A DNA stretch of 64,000 nucleotides from Brachymonas wangyanguii (lineage in GTDB: Bacteria; Pseudomonadota; Gammaproteobacteria; Burkholderiales; Burkholderiaceae_C): assembly GCF_045055315.1 (NCBI RefSeq), contig NZ_CP173677.1, positions 2,108,001-2,172,000 of the forward strand, given 5' to 3'. Position numbers and translations under genes: made by a program. Below, piece by piece: positions 48,730 through 56,791 of the stretch; the stretch's first letter is position 1, and every line of letters starts with the position of its first letter. The notes under the pieces were generated by a model, which was given only the letters and a program-made list of their open reading frames with translations, searched no databases and was not told where the DNA came from.

Positions 48730-49941
48730 ATGTCTGACACTACGACTACTCCGCCCGAGCACTCGTTTTCCCGCCTGCTGCTGTTCGTCTTTGGCCTGAT
48801 CGGCGTGTTCGCCTTCCTGCAGGTCTATTCAGTGCAGGCGATCCTGCCGCTGCTGCTGCAGGATTTCGATGCCAGCGTGGTGCAGGTCGGCAACACCGTC
48901 GGCGCCACCGTGCTGGCGGTGGCACTGACCTCGCCGTTTATCGGCATGCTGTCCGATGCCATCGGGCGCAAGAAGATCATCGTCGGCTCGCTGCTGTTCC
49001 TGGCGCTGCCAACCGGGCTGATCGCCGCCGCCGACAACATCCAGCTGCTGACCGCGCTGCGCTTCCTGCAGGGCCTGGCCGTACCCGGCATCACGGTGGT
49101 GACGATTGCCTATATTGGCGAGGAGTTCCGCGGCAAGGACATGACGCGCCTGATGGCGGCCTATGTCGCCGGTACCGTGCTCGGCGGATTCCTTGGCCGC
49201 TTCGTGCTTGGCCATCTGGTGGAGTGGATGAGCTGGCGCCAGGCCTTCCTGGTGATGTGCGCGCTGACGATCTGCGGTGCCTTGCTGGTCTGGCATTTCC
49301 TGCCGCGCTCACGCCGCTTTGTCGCCAACCGCCATCTGGGCAGCAGCCTGCAGACGCTGGCCAGCCACCTGCGCAACCCGGCCGTGCTGACCGCCTGCGC
49401 CGTCGGTTTCTGCGTGCTGTTCTCGCTGGTCGGCGGCTTTACCTACATCAACCTGCACCTGGCCGCTGCGCCCTACCAGTTCAGTACCGCCGATCTGGCC
49501 AACGTGTTTGCCGTCTACCTGCTGGGCGTGGTGATCACGCCCATCTCGGGCAAGATCCTGCCGCTGCTGGGCGCACGCAAGTCGATCCTGATCGCGATGA
49601 GCGTCTCGGCCATCGGCCTGCTGCTGACGCTGCTGCCGGCGGCCTGGATGATCATCGTGGCGCTGGCCATCATGTCCAGCGGCATCTTCATCACGCAATC
49701 TTCCACCATCAGCTTCATTGCCCACCGCGTGCCGGTCGGGCGCTCACTGGCCTCGGGCCTATACTACATGGGCTATTACGCCGGCGGCTCGGTCGGCGCC
49801 TGGGTGTGTGGCCTGGCCTACACCCAGGGCGCCTGGCCGCTGACGGTGGCGGTGATCCTGGTGGCGCAGCTGCTGTCGCTGCTGCTGGTGTTCTGGCTGA
49901 TGCCGCCACCGGTGACTTCCGCCGTGATCCGGCAGCATTGA
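48730..49941 (+). CDS. MFS transporter, YnfM-like
   Basis: The 403-residue polytopic protein has twelve predicted helices. The MFS loop signature SDAIGRKKIIVGSLL (around 76-90) and its second-half counterpart (GARKSILIAMS) are present. Similarity of the N-terminal SVQAILPLLLQDFDAS stretch suggests the YnfM/DHA1 subgroup of drug or arabinose efflux-like permeases; the substrate is unknown. It immediately abuts the acyltransferase and is convergent with the copper receptor gene. Confidence 0.85.
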   Translation: MSDTTTTPPEHSFSRLLLFVFGLIGVFAFLQVYSVQAILPLLLQDFDASVVQVGNTVGATVLAVALTSPFIGMLSDAIGRKKIIVGSLLFLALPTGLIAAADNIQLLTALRFLQGLAVPGITVVTIAYIGEEFRGKDMTRLMAAYVAGTVLGGFLGRFVLGHLVEWMSWRQAFLVMCALTICGALLVWHFLPRSRRFVANRHLGSSLQTLASHLRNPAVLTACAVGFCVLFSLVGGFTYINLHLAAAPYQFSTADLANVFAVYLLGVVITPISGKILPLLGARKSILIAMSVSAIGLLLTLLPAAWMIIVALAIMSSGIFITQSSTISFIAHRVPVGRSLASGLYYMGYYAGGSVGAWVCGLAYTQGAWPLTVAVILVAQLLSLLLVFWLMPPPVTSAVIRQH

Positions 49942-49962
49942 CGTGCCTGCGCCAGCGCTGGC

Positions 49963-52050
49963 TCAGTCCAGCGCCACCGTGGTCTTCAGCCACCAGGTTC
50001 GGCCGGGTTCGTTGATGCGGCTCGTCTGCACATAGCCCGGAATCATGGCTCCCGAGCGCGACAGGTGCTCGGCATAGGTCTTGTCAAACACGTTGTCGAT
50101 GCCGGCAATCACGCGCATGCGCTTGTTGACGCGATAGCTGCCGTTGAGCGACAGCGTACCGTAGCCAGCCGTCGGTCCGGTATCCTGGCCGGCAATATTG
50201 CCCTTGCCGATATCGACGCGATCCTGCCTGGCGGCCATGCGCCACAGCGCACCGGCGCTCCAGGTACCGTTGTTCCAGTTCAGGCCGAGCTTGCCTTCCA
50301 GCGGCGGCTGCTGTGCCAGCGGCGTGCCATCGGTGCGGTTCTTGCCATGCACATAGGCCAGGCTGCCATCCAGCGTCCATTGCGGCGTCAGCGCGTAGCT
50401 CAGCGCGGCTTCCAGACCGTAAGTGGTGGCATCGACATTGCGCGACTGGTTACGGCCACCGCGGTTGTCAATCGTGATGTAGTCGTTGACGCGGCCATAG
50501 AACGCTGACACGCTGCTGGACAGCTTGTCCGCCTTCCAGTTGGCGCCCACATCCAGCTGCGTGGTCTTTTCCGGCTTGGTGTGGAAGGCGCTGTTGCTGG
50601 TTTCGCTCTTGCGGCCGCCACCGCCCATCAGCTCCCAGTAGTCCGGGAAGCGCTGCACATGGCCCAGACCAGCATAAACCGTGCCCTGGCCCTCGTCGAT
50701 ATCGCGCTCCCAGCGCACAAAGCCGCTGGGCAGCGTGTCATTGCGCGTTGCGCCAAAGCTGGCCAGCGCCGGATCGTTGCGCTGATCCTTCGCTTCCCAC
50801 CAGTCCAGGCGTGCACCGCCAATCAGGCGCTGGCTGTCAGTCAGCTCGTGGCGTACCTCGCCAAACACACCCAGCTGGCGGAACTGGCCATCGTCCGCAC
50901 GTGGCTCGCCCAGATAGGCCGTGCCGGCCGCCGGCCCTCTTCCATTGCGCAAGGTGTGCTGGTTGTGCTGGGCATCCAGCCCCGCCACCACCTGTGTGGA
51001 GGCTGCCGCTTGCAGCGTCACGGCCATGCGTCCCCCCACGGTTTCGCGATCCGGGTTGTTGAGCATGCGCATCCGGGGTTCGCCGCGCATGCTGAAGTTG
51101 TCCATCACGTGATCCACATAGTTGCGATAGACGTTGGCCTCGACCTTGCGCACCAGCGGCGAGATGTTGCGCTTTTCAAAGCGCAGGCCAATGTTCTCGC
51201 GGTCGAACTTGGTGCCATCCATCATGCGATCGGCATAGGCGGCCTCGCCATCGCTGCGGCCGTAGGACAGTTCGTAGAAGGTGTTTTCATCCGGCGTCAG
51301 CCCCAGGGCGATACGGCCACTCCAGCGCTCGTAATTCGAGTGCACCGCGTTGCCACTGCCGTCCTCGTAGTTGTTCGAGTGGGTATAGGTACCGCCACCG
51401 CGCACATAGAAATCCGGCGTGGCGTATTGCAGGTCACCCATCAGGTCACGACGGCCAAAGTCGGCCACCGTGGCGCTCAGGTTGCCGGTGAGTTCCGGTT
51501 CCGTCGGACGCTCGCCACGATCCCGCTCGAACAGCACCGTGCCGGCCACGTTGCCCGGTCCATGCAGCACGGTCTGCGGGCCCTTGAGCACGGTCAGGCG
51601 GTCATAGGAATCAGGGAAGACATAGGCCGTCGGCGGGTCCATGCGACCACCGCAACCGCCCAGGATGTGCTCGCCGTCCAGCAGCACGTTCAGGCGCGAT
51701 CCAGCCATGCCGCGCAGCACCGGGTCACCATCGGTGCCGCCCTTGCGGATCACGGCAAAGCCGGGAATGGTCTTGAGGATGTCGGCGCCGTCCTGTGCCG
51801 GGATCGGCTGGCGCGCCTGGCGCGGGTCGGTCACGATGATGAGCGGCTGGCCGCTACCAGCACCAGTACCGGCACCCGTCACGACGACGCGGTAGGTGGC
51901 ATCATCGGCGGCCGAAGCGGCAACAGATGCCGGGGCGGCAACCGGAGCCACCTCTGAGGTTTGTGCCAGCAGGGCAGCGGGCCAGGCCAGGATGGCGAGG
52001 GCAACAGGGGTCAGCACGGGTGCCGACAGGCGTGAAAAACGGACTTGCAT
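49963..52050 (-). CDS. TonB-dependent copper receptor (OprC-like)
   Basis: The 695-residue outer-membrane receptor starts at ATG 52050 with a signal peptide (hydrophobic ALAILAWPAALLAQ). The plug domain has DGADILKTIPGFAVIRKGGTDGDPVLRGM and the distinctive LGGCGGRMDPPTAYVFPDSYDRLTVLKGPQTV, which is characteristic of the TonB-dependent copper receptor family. The beta-barrel ends in WWLKTTVALD. A DUF2946-like gene lies upstream on the same strand, a pairing I associate with copper loci. Confidence 0.9.
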   Translation of the reverse strand: MQVRFSRLSAPVLTPVALAILAWPAALLAQTSEVAPVAAPASVAASAADDATYRVVVTGAGTGAGSGQPLIIVTDPRQARQPIPAQDGADILKTIPGFAVIRKGGTDGDPVLRGMAGSRLNVLLDGEHILGGCGGRMDPPTAYVFPDSYDRLTVLKGPQTVLHGPGNVAGTVLFERDRGERPTEPELTGNLSATVADFGRRDLMGDLQYATPDFYVRGGGTYTHSNNYEDGSGNAVHSNYERWSGRIALGLTPDENTFYELSYGRSDGEAAYADRMMDGTKFDRENIGLRFEKRNISPLVRKVEANVYRNYVDHVMDNFSMRGEPRMRMLNNPDRETVGGRMAVTLQAAASTQVVAGLDAQHNQHTLRNGRGPAAGTAYLGEPRADDGQFRQLGVFGEVRHELTDSQRLIGGARLDWWEAKDQRNDPALASFGATRNDTLPSGFVRWERDIDEGQGTVYAGLGHVQRFPDYWELMGGGGRKSETSNSAFHTKPEKTTQLDVGANWKADKLSSSVSAFYGRVNDYITIDNRGGRNQSRNVDATTYGLEAALSYALTPQWTLDGSLAYVHGKNRTDGTPLAQQPPLEGKLGLNWNNGTWSAGALWRMAARQDRVDIGKGNIAGQDTGPTAGYGTLSLNGSYRVNKRMRVIAGIDNVFDKTYAEHLSRSGAMIPGYVQTSRINEPGRTWWLKTTVALD

Positions 52051-52221
52051 GAGAATGACTTTCCAAAAAGCGCACGCTCGACGACCCATCACGGGGCAGA
52101 ACCCGCCATGGCGTAGAGCGCAAAAGCCAGGCAAACCGTGCCCGCGGCAGATGCCGTCAGGCAGACGCAGGCGCGCAGGCCGGGCGTCAGGCGGATTACC
52201 TATGAAGAAGAGGCGAATCGA

Positions 52222-52647
52222 TCAGGAAAGAACCGGGGGTGCGCGTACCCGCGGCAAGGCCCAGGACGGGTGGCCGACCAGCAAGACTGGCGGGCTGGCC
52301 TGCAATAGGCCGACCAGCCCCAGCGCAGGCACTGGCAGGACGGCATCGGCGACGGGCAGCGTGTCCAGGGCAGCTGCCGCACACAGGGCGCAATAAGGTT
52401 GCAGGACGGTCGGGTCTGGCGCTTCTTCGCTATCGCCCTGCGCAGCGGCCCAGTCGGGCAGCGCCACATAGACCATGCCTTCGGCAGTACACACCTCCAG
52501 CATCGCCTCGGGCGTGGGGGCCAGCGCCATACGCGTCTGGTGCTGGGCGCTTTGCACGCCCATGCCCGCATGCCACAGCACCGCCAGCATGGCCAGCAGC
52601 CACGCCAGTCGGGATCGCACCAGGAAGGAACGGCTCTGCTGTCGCAT
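52222..52647 (-). CDS. DUF2946-like exported protein
   Basis: The ATG at 52647 begins MRQQSRSFLV and is followed by a hydrophobic segment (SRLAWLLAMLAVLWHAGM) consistent with a signal or anchor. The 141-residue product has LEVCTAEGMVYVAL and a YCALC pair, resembling the DUF2946 family, whose Cys/His residues suggest metal handling. It is located upstream of the copper receptor and may be co-transcribed (171-base gap). The upstream region contains a long imperfect inverted repeat. Family assignment is moderate. Confidence 0.65.
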   Translation of the reverse strand: MRQQSRSFLVRSRLAWLLAMLAVLWHAGMGVQSAQHQTRMALAPTPEAMLEVCTAEGMVYVALPDWAAAQGDSEEAPDPTVLQPYCALCAAAALDTLPVADAVLPVPALGLVGLLQASPPVLLVGHPSWALPRVRAPPVLS

Positions 52648-52665
52648 GGACAGGATCATACGCAG

Positions 52666-52722
52666 GACACATGTTGTTGCAAGCCGATCCCCTTGCCAAT
52701 TGCAAGAAACATGATATGTGTC
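52666..52722. promoter_or_regulatory. Long imperfect inverted repeat upstream of the copper locus
   Basis: GACACATGTTGTTGCAA (52666-52682) is mirrored by TTGCAAGAAACATG and ATGTGTC (52700-52722), so the outer arms GACACAT/ATGTGTC and inner TTGCAA words form a nested dyad. It lies just upstream of the DUF2946-like start on the minus strand. A metal-responsive operator is plausible but unproven. Confidence 0.45.
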
Positions 52723-52765
52723 AATCTGGAGTGAAATACGTCGGCCTTGCCGCCTCCATCCAGAC

Positions 52766-52790
52766 ACAAAAAGGAGGCCGAAGCCTCCTT
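52766..52790 (-). terminator. Intrinsic terminator after purH
   Basis: On the minus strand AAGGAGGC-TTCG-GCCTCCTT forms an 8-bp stem with a stable UUCG tetraloop, followed by a U-run. It lies 40 bases after the purH stop. Confidence 0.85.
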
Positions 52791-52829
52791 GCCGTGTCAT
52801 GGCCGCACAAGACGGCCAGCAGATTCCGT

Positions 52830-54419
52830 TCAGTGGCGGAAATGGCGCACGCCGCTGAACACCATGGCCACGCCGCGCTCGTTGGCGGCGTCGATCACTT
52901 CCTGGTCACGCATTGAGCCACCCGGCTGGATCACGCAGGTCGCACCGTGGTCGATCACCACGTCCAGGCCGTCGCGGAACGGGAAGAAGGCATCGCTGGC
53001 CACGACCGTGCCTTCCAGGCTCAGGCCGGCGGCTTCCGCCTTGATGGAGGCGATGCGGGCCGAATCCAGACGGCTCATCTGGCCAGCGCCAACGCCCATG
53101 GTCATGCCGTCCTTGCAGAACACGATGGCATTGCTCTTGACGAACTGCGCCACTTTCCAGGCAAACAGCATGTCCTGCACCTGCTGCTCGGTCGGCTGCA
53201 GCGTGGTCACCATCTTCATGTCCTCGCGCTGCAGCTCGTGGTTATCGGCAGTCTGTAGCAGCAGGCCGCCACCGACGCGCTTGGCCTCGATGCTGTTGGC
53301 AACACGCGCGGTACCGGCCGGCAGCGCGATCTTCATCAGGCGCACATTGGTCTTGGGCTTGAACACTTCCAGCGCTTCTTCGGTGAAGTCGGGCGCCATC
53401 AGCACTTCCACGAACTGCTTGACGATCAGCTCGGCTGCGGCCTTGTCCAGCGTGCGGTTCAGCGCGATGATGCCGCCAAAGGCACTGGTCGGATCGGTCT
53501 TGAAGGCCTTGCTGTAGGCCTCGGCCGGATCGGCACCAATCGCCACGCCGCACGGGTTGGCGTGCTTGACGATGACGCAGGCCGGCTCATCGAACTGCTT
53601 CACGCATTCCCAGGCCGCATCGGCATCGGCGATGTTGTTGTAGCTCAGCTCCTTGCCCTGCAGCTGCTCGCCGGTGACGATGCAGCCGGGAGTCGGGTAC
53701 AGGTCGCGGTACCAGGCCGCCTGCTGGTGGCTGTTCTCGCCGTAGCGCAGATCCTGCAGCTTGACGAACATGCCGTTGCTCTGGCCCGGGAACAGCACGC
53801 GCTCGGGCGTGGCGTCCACGCTGGCTTCGTCAAAGGTGATGGACGACAGGTAGTCGCTGATGGCACCGTCGTACTGGGCGATGCGGTTGAATGCCGCCAC
53901 CGACAGTGCGAACTTGGTCGCCAGGCTGACCTTGCCGACGGCCTTCAGGTCCTGTACCACCTGGGCGTACTGGCTGGCATCGGTCAGCACCGCCACGTCC
54001 TTCCAGTTCTTGGCGGCGGAGCGCACCATGGCCGGGCCACCAATGTCGATGTTCTCGATCGCATCAGCCAGCGTGCAGCCTTCCTTGGCCACGGTGGCCT
54101 CGAACGGGTACAGATTCACGCACAGGATGTCGATGGTCTGGATGTCGTGCTGCTGCAGCGCGGCCATGTGCTCCGGCAGGTCACGGCGCGCCAGCAGGCC
54201 GCCATGCACCTTGGGGTGCAGCGTCTTGACGCGGCCATCCAGCATTTCGGGGAAGCCGGTGTGGTCGGCCACTTCGGTCACCGGCAGGCCGCTGTCGGCC
54301 AGCAGCTTGGCAGTGCCGCCGGTGGACAGCAGCTTTACGCCCAGGGCATTCAGCTCCTTGGCCAGTTCAACGATACCGGTCTTGTCCGAGACGGACAGCA
54401 GTGCGGTCAGGGTAGTCAT
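52830..54419 (-). CDS. purH: Bifunctional AICAR transformylase / IMP cyclohydrolase
   Basis: The 529-residue enzyme performs the last two steps of IMP synthesis. The N-terminal cyclohydrolase (ALLSVSDKTGIVELA, STGGTAKLL, GRVKTLHPKVHGGLL) is followed by the transformylase with KHANPCGVAIG, the DPTSAFGGIIALNR stretch and SDAFFPFRDG. The start has an AAGGAAAAC ribosome-binding site. It follows fis in the dusB–fis–purH order typical of betaproteobacteria. Confidence 0.95.
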   Translation of the reverse strand: MTTLTALLSVSDKTGIVELAKELNALGVKLLSTGGTAKLLADSGLPVTEVADHTGFPEMLDGRVKTLHPKVHGGLLARRDLPEHMAALQQHDIQTIDILCVNLYPFEATVAKEGCTLADAIENIDIGGPAMVRSAAKNWKDVAVLTDASQYAQVVQDLKAVGKVSLATKFALSVAAFNRIAQYDGAISDYLSSITFDEASVDATPERVLFPGQSNGMFVKLQDLRYGENSHQQAAWYRDLYPTPGCIVTGEQLQGKELSYNNIADADAAWECVKQFDEPACVIVKHANPCGVAIGADPAEAYSKAFKTDPTSAFGGIIALNRTLDKAAAELIVKQFVEVLMAPDFTEEALEVFKPKTNVRLMKIALPAGTARVANSIEAKRVGGGLLLQTADNHELQREDMKMVTTLQPTEQQVQDMLFAWKVAQFVKSNAIVFCKDGMTMGVGAGQMSRLDSARIASIKAEAAGLSLEGTVVASDAFFPFRDGLDVVIDHGATCVIQPGGSMRDQEVIDAANERGVAMVFSGVRHFRH

Positions 54420-54461
54420 GTGTTTTCCTTGTTGTCGTGAATGACAGTTGAAAGAAGGCGC

Positions 54462-54713
54462 TCAGCCGCGCGGAGCGGCATCCAGCATGCCGTGTTCCAC
54501 CAGCTTCTTGCGCAGGGTGTTGCGGTTCAGGCCCAGCCACTGGGCCGCCTTGCTCTGGTTGTTGCGGGTCTGCTCCATCACCAGCTCCAGCAAGGGCTTT
54601 TCCACGGTGCGCAGCAGCATCTCGTACATGTTGTTGGGCTCCTGCCCTTGCAGGTCATCCAGGTACTGGTGCAGATTGCCACGCACACAGGCTTCCAATT
54701 TGTCGTGTCCCAT
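54462..54713 (-). CDS. fis: Fis family DNA-binding protein
   Basis: The 83-residue protein has the Fis dimerisation helices (YLDDLQGQEPNNMYEMLLRTVEKPLLELVMEQTR) and a C-terminal HTH (NNQSKAAQWLGLNRNTLRKKL). Fis is a nucleoid-associated protein that activates stable-RNA promoters. It is located between dusB (36-base gap) and purH (42-base gap). Confidence 0.93.
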   Translation of the reverse strand: MGHDKLEACVRGNLHQYLDDLQGQEPNNMYEMLLRTVEKPLLELVMEQTRNNQSKAAQWLGLNRNTLRKKLVEHGMLDAAPRG

Positions 54714-54749
54714 GAATCCCTTTGCTCGATTGTCTATTTTTTATGCAGA

Positions 54750-55796
54750 TTATGCCGCCTGCCGCCAATTTTCGGCAGTCAGGTCAACCCCGGGTTGGAT
54801 ATCAGGCAAGTAGTCGTGCGATTGCTCCAGCGTGCGGAAATAGCCATCCACCAGTTCCGACTGCAGCTGCGCATCTTCCACCTGGTTGATCTGCTGGCGG
54901 AATTCGACCGCGCCGGGCAGACCGGCCAGATACCAGCCGATATGCTTGCGCGCGCTGCGCACGCCGGAGAACTCGCCATGCAGCGCATGGTGGTCCTGCA
55001 GATGCTGCAGCAGCGCCTCGCGTACCTCGGCCACGCGTGGCGGCGCCAGCGGCTCGCCGGTGGCCAGATAGTGCGCGATCTCGCGGAACAGCCAGGGGCG
55101 ACCCATGGCTGCGCGGCCCACCATCAGTGCGTCGGCACCGGTCTGCGCCAGCACGGCGGCAGCCTTTTCCGGGCTGTCGATATCGCCATTCGCCACCACC
55201 GGAATACCCAGCCCGGCCTTGATCTCGGCGATCGTCTCGTACTCGGCAGCGCCCTTGTAGCCCTGCTCGCGCGTGCGGCCATGCACGGTCAGCATGGCGA
55301 TGCCGGCCTGTTCGGCCTGGCGCGCCAGCTGCGGTGCATTACGCTGGTCCGCTGCCCAGCCGGTGCGCATTTTCAGCGTCACCGGCACCTGCTGCGGCGC
55401 ACAGGCCTGCACCACCGCCTCGATGATCTGCATGGCCAACGGCTGGTTCTGCATCAGCGCCGAACCGGCCCACTTGTTGCACACCTTCTTCGCCGGGCAG
55501 CCCATGTTGATGTCGATGATCTGCGCGCCACGATCGATGTTGTAGCGTGCCGCATCGGCCATCTCCTGCGGATCGACACCGGCGATCTGCACCGCGATCG
55601 GGCCCGGCTCCCCCTCGTGGTTGGCCCGGCGCGAGGTCTTGAGGCTTTTCCACAAGTCCTTGCGCGAAGTCACCATTTCACTCACCGCATAGCCGGCGCC
55701 AAAGCGGCGGCAGAGCTGCCGAAACGGCCTATCCGTCACCCCCGCCATGGGGGCAACGAACAGCTGGTTCGGCAAGGTGAATTGGGCGATCTGCAT
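54750..55796 (-). CDS. dusB: tRNA-dihydrouridine synthase B
   Basis: The 348-residue FMN enzyme reduces specific uridines in tRNA. TIM-barrel motifs: APMAGVTDRPFRQLCRRFGA, the catalytic Cys in DINMGCPAKKVCNKWAGSAL, TLKMRTGW, TVHGRTREQGYKG and VVANGDIDSPEKA. The start at 55796 (MQIAQFTLPNQ) is preferred over an in-frame TTG at 55811. It is operonic with fis, as in most proteobacteria. Confidence 0.94.
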   Translation of the reverse strand: MQIAQFTLPNQLFVAPMAGVTDRPFRQLCRRFGAGYAVSEMVTSRKDLWKSLKTSRRANHEGEPGPIAVQIAGVDPQEMADAARYNIDRGAQIIDINMGCPAKKVCNKWAGSALMQNQPLAMQIIEAVVQACAPQQVPVTLKMRTGWAADQRNAPQLARQAEQAGIAMLTVHGRTREQGYKGAAEYETIAEIKAGLGIPVVANGDIDSPEKAAAVLAQTGADALMVGRAAMGRPWLFREIAHYLATGEPLAPPRVAEVREALLQHLQDHHALHGEFSGVRSARKHIGWYLAGLPGAVEFRQQINQVEDAQLQSELVDGYFRTLEQSHDYLPDIQPGVDLTAENWRQAA

Positions 55797-55881
55797 CGGT
55801 CGGGTCTGCAACGGAAAAACTTACGATTCTAACGTGCACAATTTTTATGCACAAGCCTGGGTATGCGTATACTTGCGCGCC

Positions 55882-56376
55882 ATGGAGTCCTTCTTTCACG
55901 CGCTGCTGAGCGCGCTGTCCCTGCCGCAATACGGGTTGAGCACGGTATTCGTGGTCGCCTTCATCTCGGCTACGCTGCTGCCTATGGGCTCGGAGCCGGC
56001 GGTGTTCGGCCTGATCGAACTCAATCCCTCGCTGTTCTGGCCCACCATCCTGGTCGCCACCGTGGGCAACACCTTGGGCGGTGCGCTCAACTGGTGGATC
56101 GGCCTGGGCACGCACAAGGTGGTGGACAAGGCACGCCAGGACCGCACCCACCTGCGCGCACTGGAATGGCTGCAGCGGCTCGGCCCCAAGGCCTGCGTGC
56201 TGGCCTGGCTACCGATCATCGGCGATCCGCTCTGTGCCGTGGCCGGCTGGCTGCGCCTGCCGTTCTGGCCCTGCATCGGCTGGATGGCGCTGGGCAAGTT
56301 CCTGCGCTACCTGACCATGACCGGGCTGCTGCTGTGGGCGGTACCGGACAGCTGGATCGCGCGCGTGCTGCACTGA
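55882..56376 (+). CDS. YqaA-family membrane protein (VTT/SNARE-associated)
   Basis: The start at 55882 (MESFFHALL) avoids overlap with dusB; the frame is open upstream. The 164-residue product has about four hydrophobic segments with TLLPMGSEPAVFGLI, TVGNTLGGALNWWIGLG and WLPIIGDPLCAVAGWLRLPFW. The Glu/Pro and GN/GDP motifs are those of the DedA/YqaA superfamily. Function is unclear; DedA relatives transport undecaprenyl phosphate or phospholipids. A strong hairpin follows. Confidence 0.88.
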   Translation: MESFFHALLSALSLPQYGLSTVFVVAFISATLLPMGSEPAVFGLIELNPSLFWPTILVATVGNTLGGALNWWIGLGTHKVVDKARQDRTHLRALEWLQRLGPKACVLAWLPIIGDPLCAVAGWLRLPFWPCIGWMALGKFLRYLTMTGLLLWAVPDSWIARVLH

Positions 56377-56390
56377 GCCGCAGCGGACAA

Positions 56391-56420
56391 GACAAGGGCA
56401 CCCCGCAGGGTGCCCTTGTC
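56391..56420. terminator. 13-bp hairpin between yqaA-like and lipoprotein genes
   Basis: A perfect 13-bp stem (GACAAGGGCACCC / GGGTGCCCTTGTC) with a 4-base loop sits between two convergent genes. No U-run follows on either strand, so it is probably a bidirectional transcription end or RNA-stabilising hairpin rather than a canonical intrinsic terminator. Confidence 0.6.
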
Positions 56421-56441
56421 ATTCAGGGGAATCGATCCCGC

Positions 56442-56666
56442 TTACTTGGTGACTTCACCAATGCCGTAGCCCACGGCACCGCCGATGGCAGCACCGCCCA
56501 CGGTACGGCCAACGCTGCCGGAGCCGGTAGTAGCACCGATCACGGCACCCGCGCCGGCACCCACGGTGGCGGCCTTCTGGCTGCGGTTCATGTCGTCCCA
56601 GGTGGAGCAGCCGACAGTGGCCAGGGAAGCTGCAGCAACAGCAGTGATGGCAATCCAGTTACGCAT
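56442..56666 (-). CDS. Glycine-zipper lipoprotein (OsmB-like)
   Basis: The 74-residue product has a signal peptide ending in a lipobox-like LATVGC (Cys20; Thr at -3 is atypical). A short STWDDMNRSQK linker follows, then a glycine-zipper domain GAGAGAVIGATTG…GGAAIGGAVGYGIGE. It is probably an outer-membrane lipoprotein like OsmB/SlyB. A ribosome-binding site AAGGAGAAC precedes the ATG. Confidence 0.85.
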   Translation of the reverse strand: MRNWIAITAVAAASLATVGCSTWDDMNRSQKAATVGAGAGAVIGATTGSGSVGRTVGGAAIGGAVGYGIGEVTK

Positions 56667-56736
56667 AGTGTTCTCCTTGCTTGATAAGACTGCCCATGAC
56701 TTCAGGCAGTTAGGGTCATGCTACTGCCGTCATTGC

Positions 56737-56787
56737 GCCGGGAGCCGTTACCAGATGCAAGAGTCTGCAAGCAGGTTAGCTCCCGGC
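56737..56787. other. Inverted repeat between kinase and lipoprotein genes
   Basis: The 9-bp arms GCCGGGAGC (56737-56745) and GCTCCCGGC (56779-56787) are separated by 33 bases containing two TGCAAG words. The repeat lies right after the stop of the APH/P-loop gene on the minus strand and upstream of the lipoprotein start. There is no U-run. Confidence 0.45.
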
Positions 56788-56791
56788 AAGC

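Noticed and set aside
52051..52221. Cobalamin or other riboswitch upstream of the TonB-dependent receptor
   Set aside because: No B12-box-like or other conserved riboswitch core is visible, and the receptor's plug signature is of the copper type.
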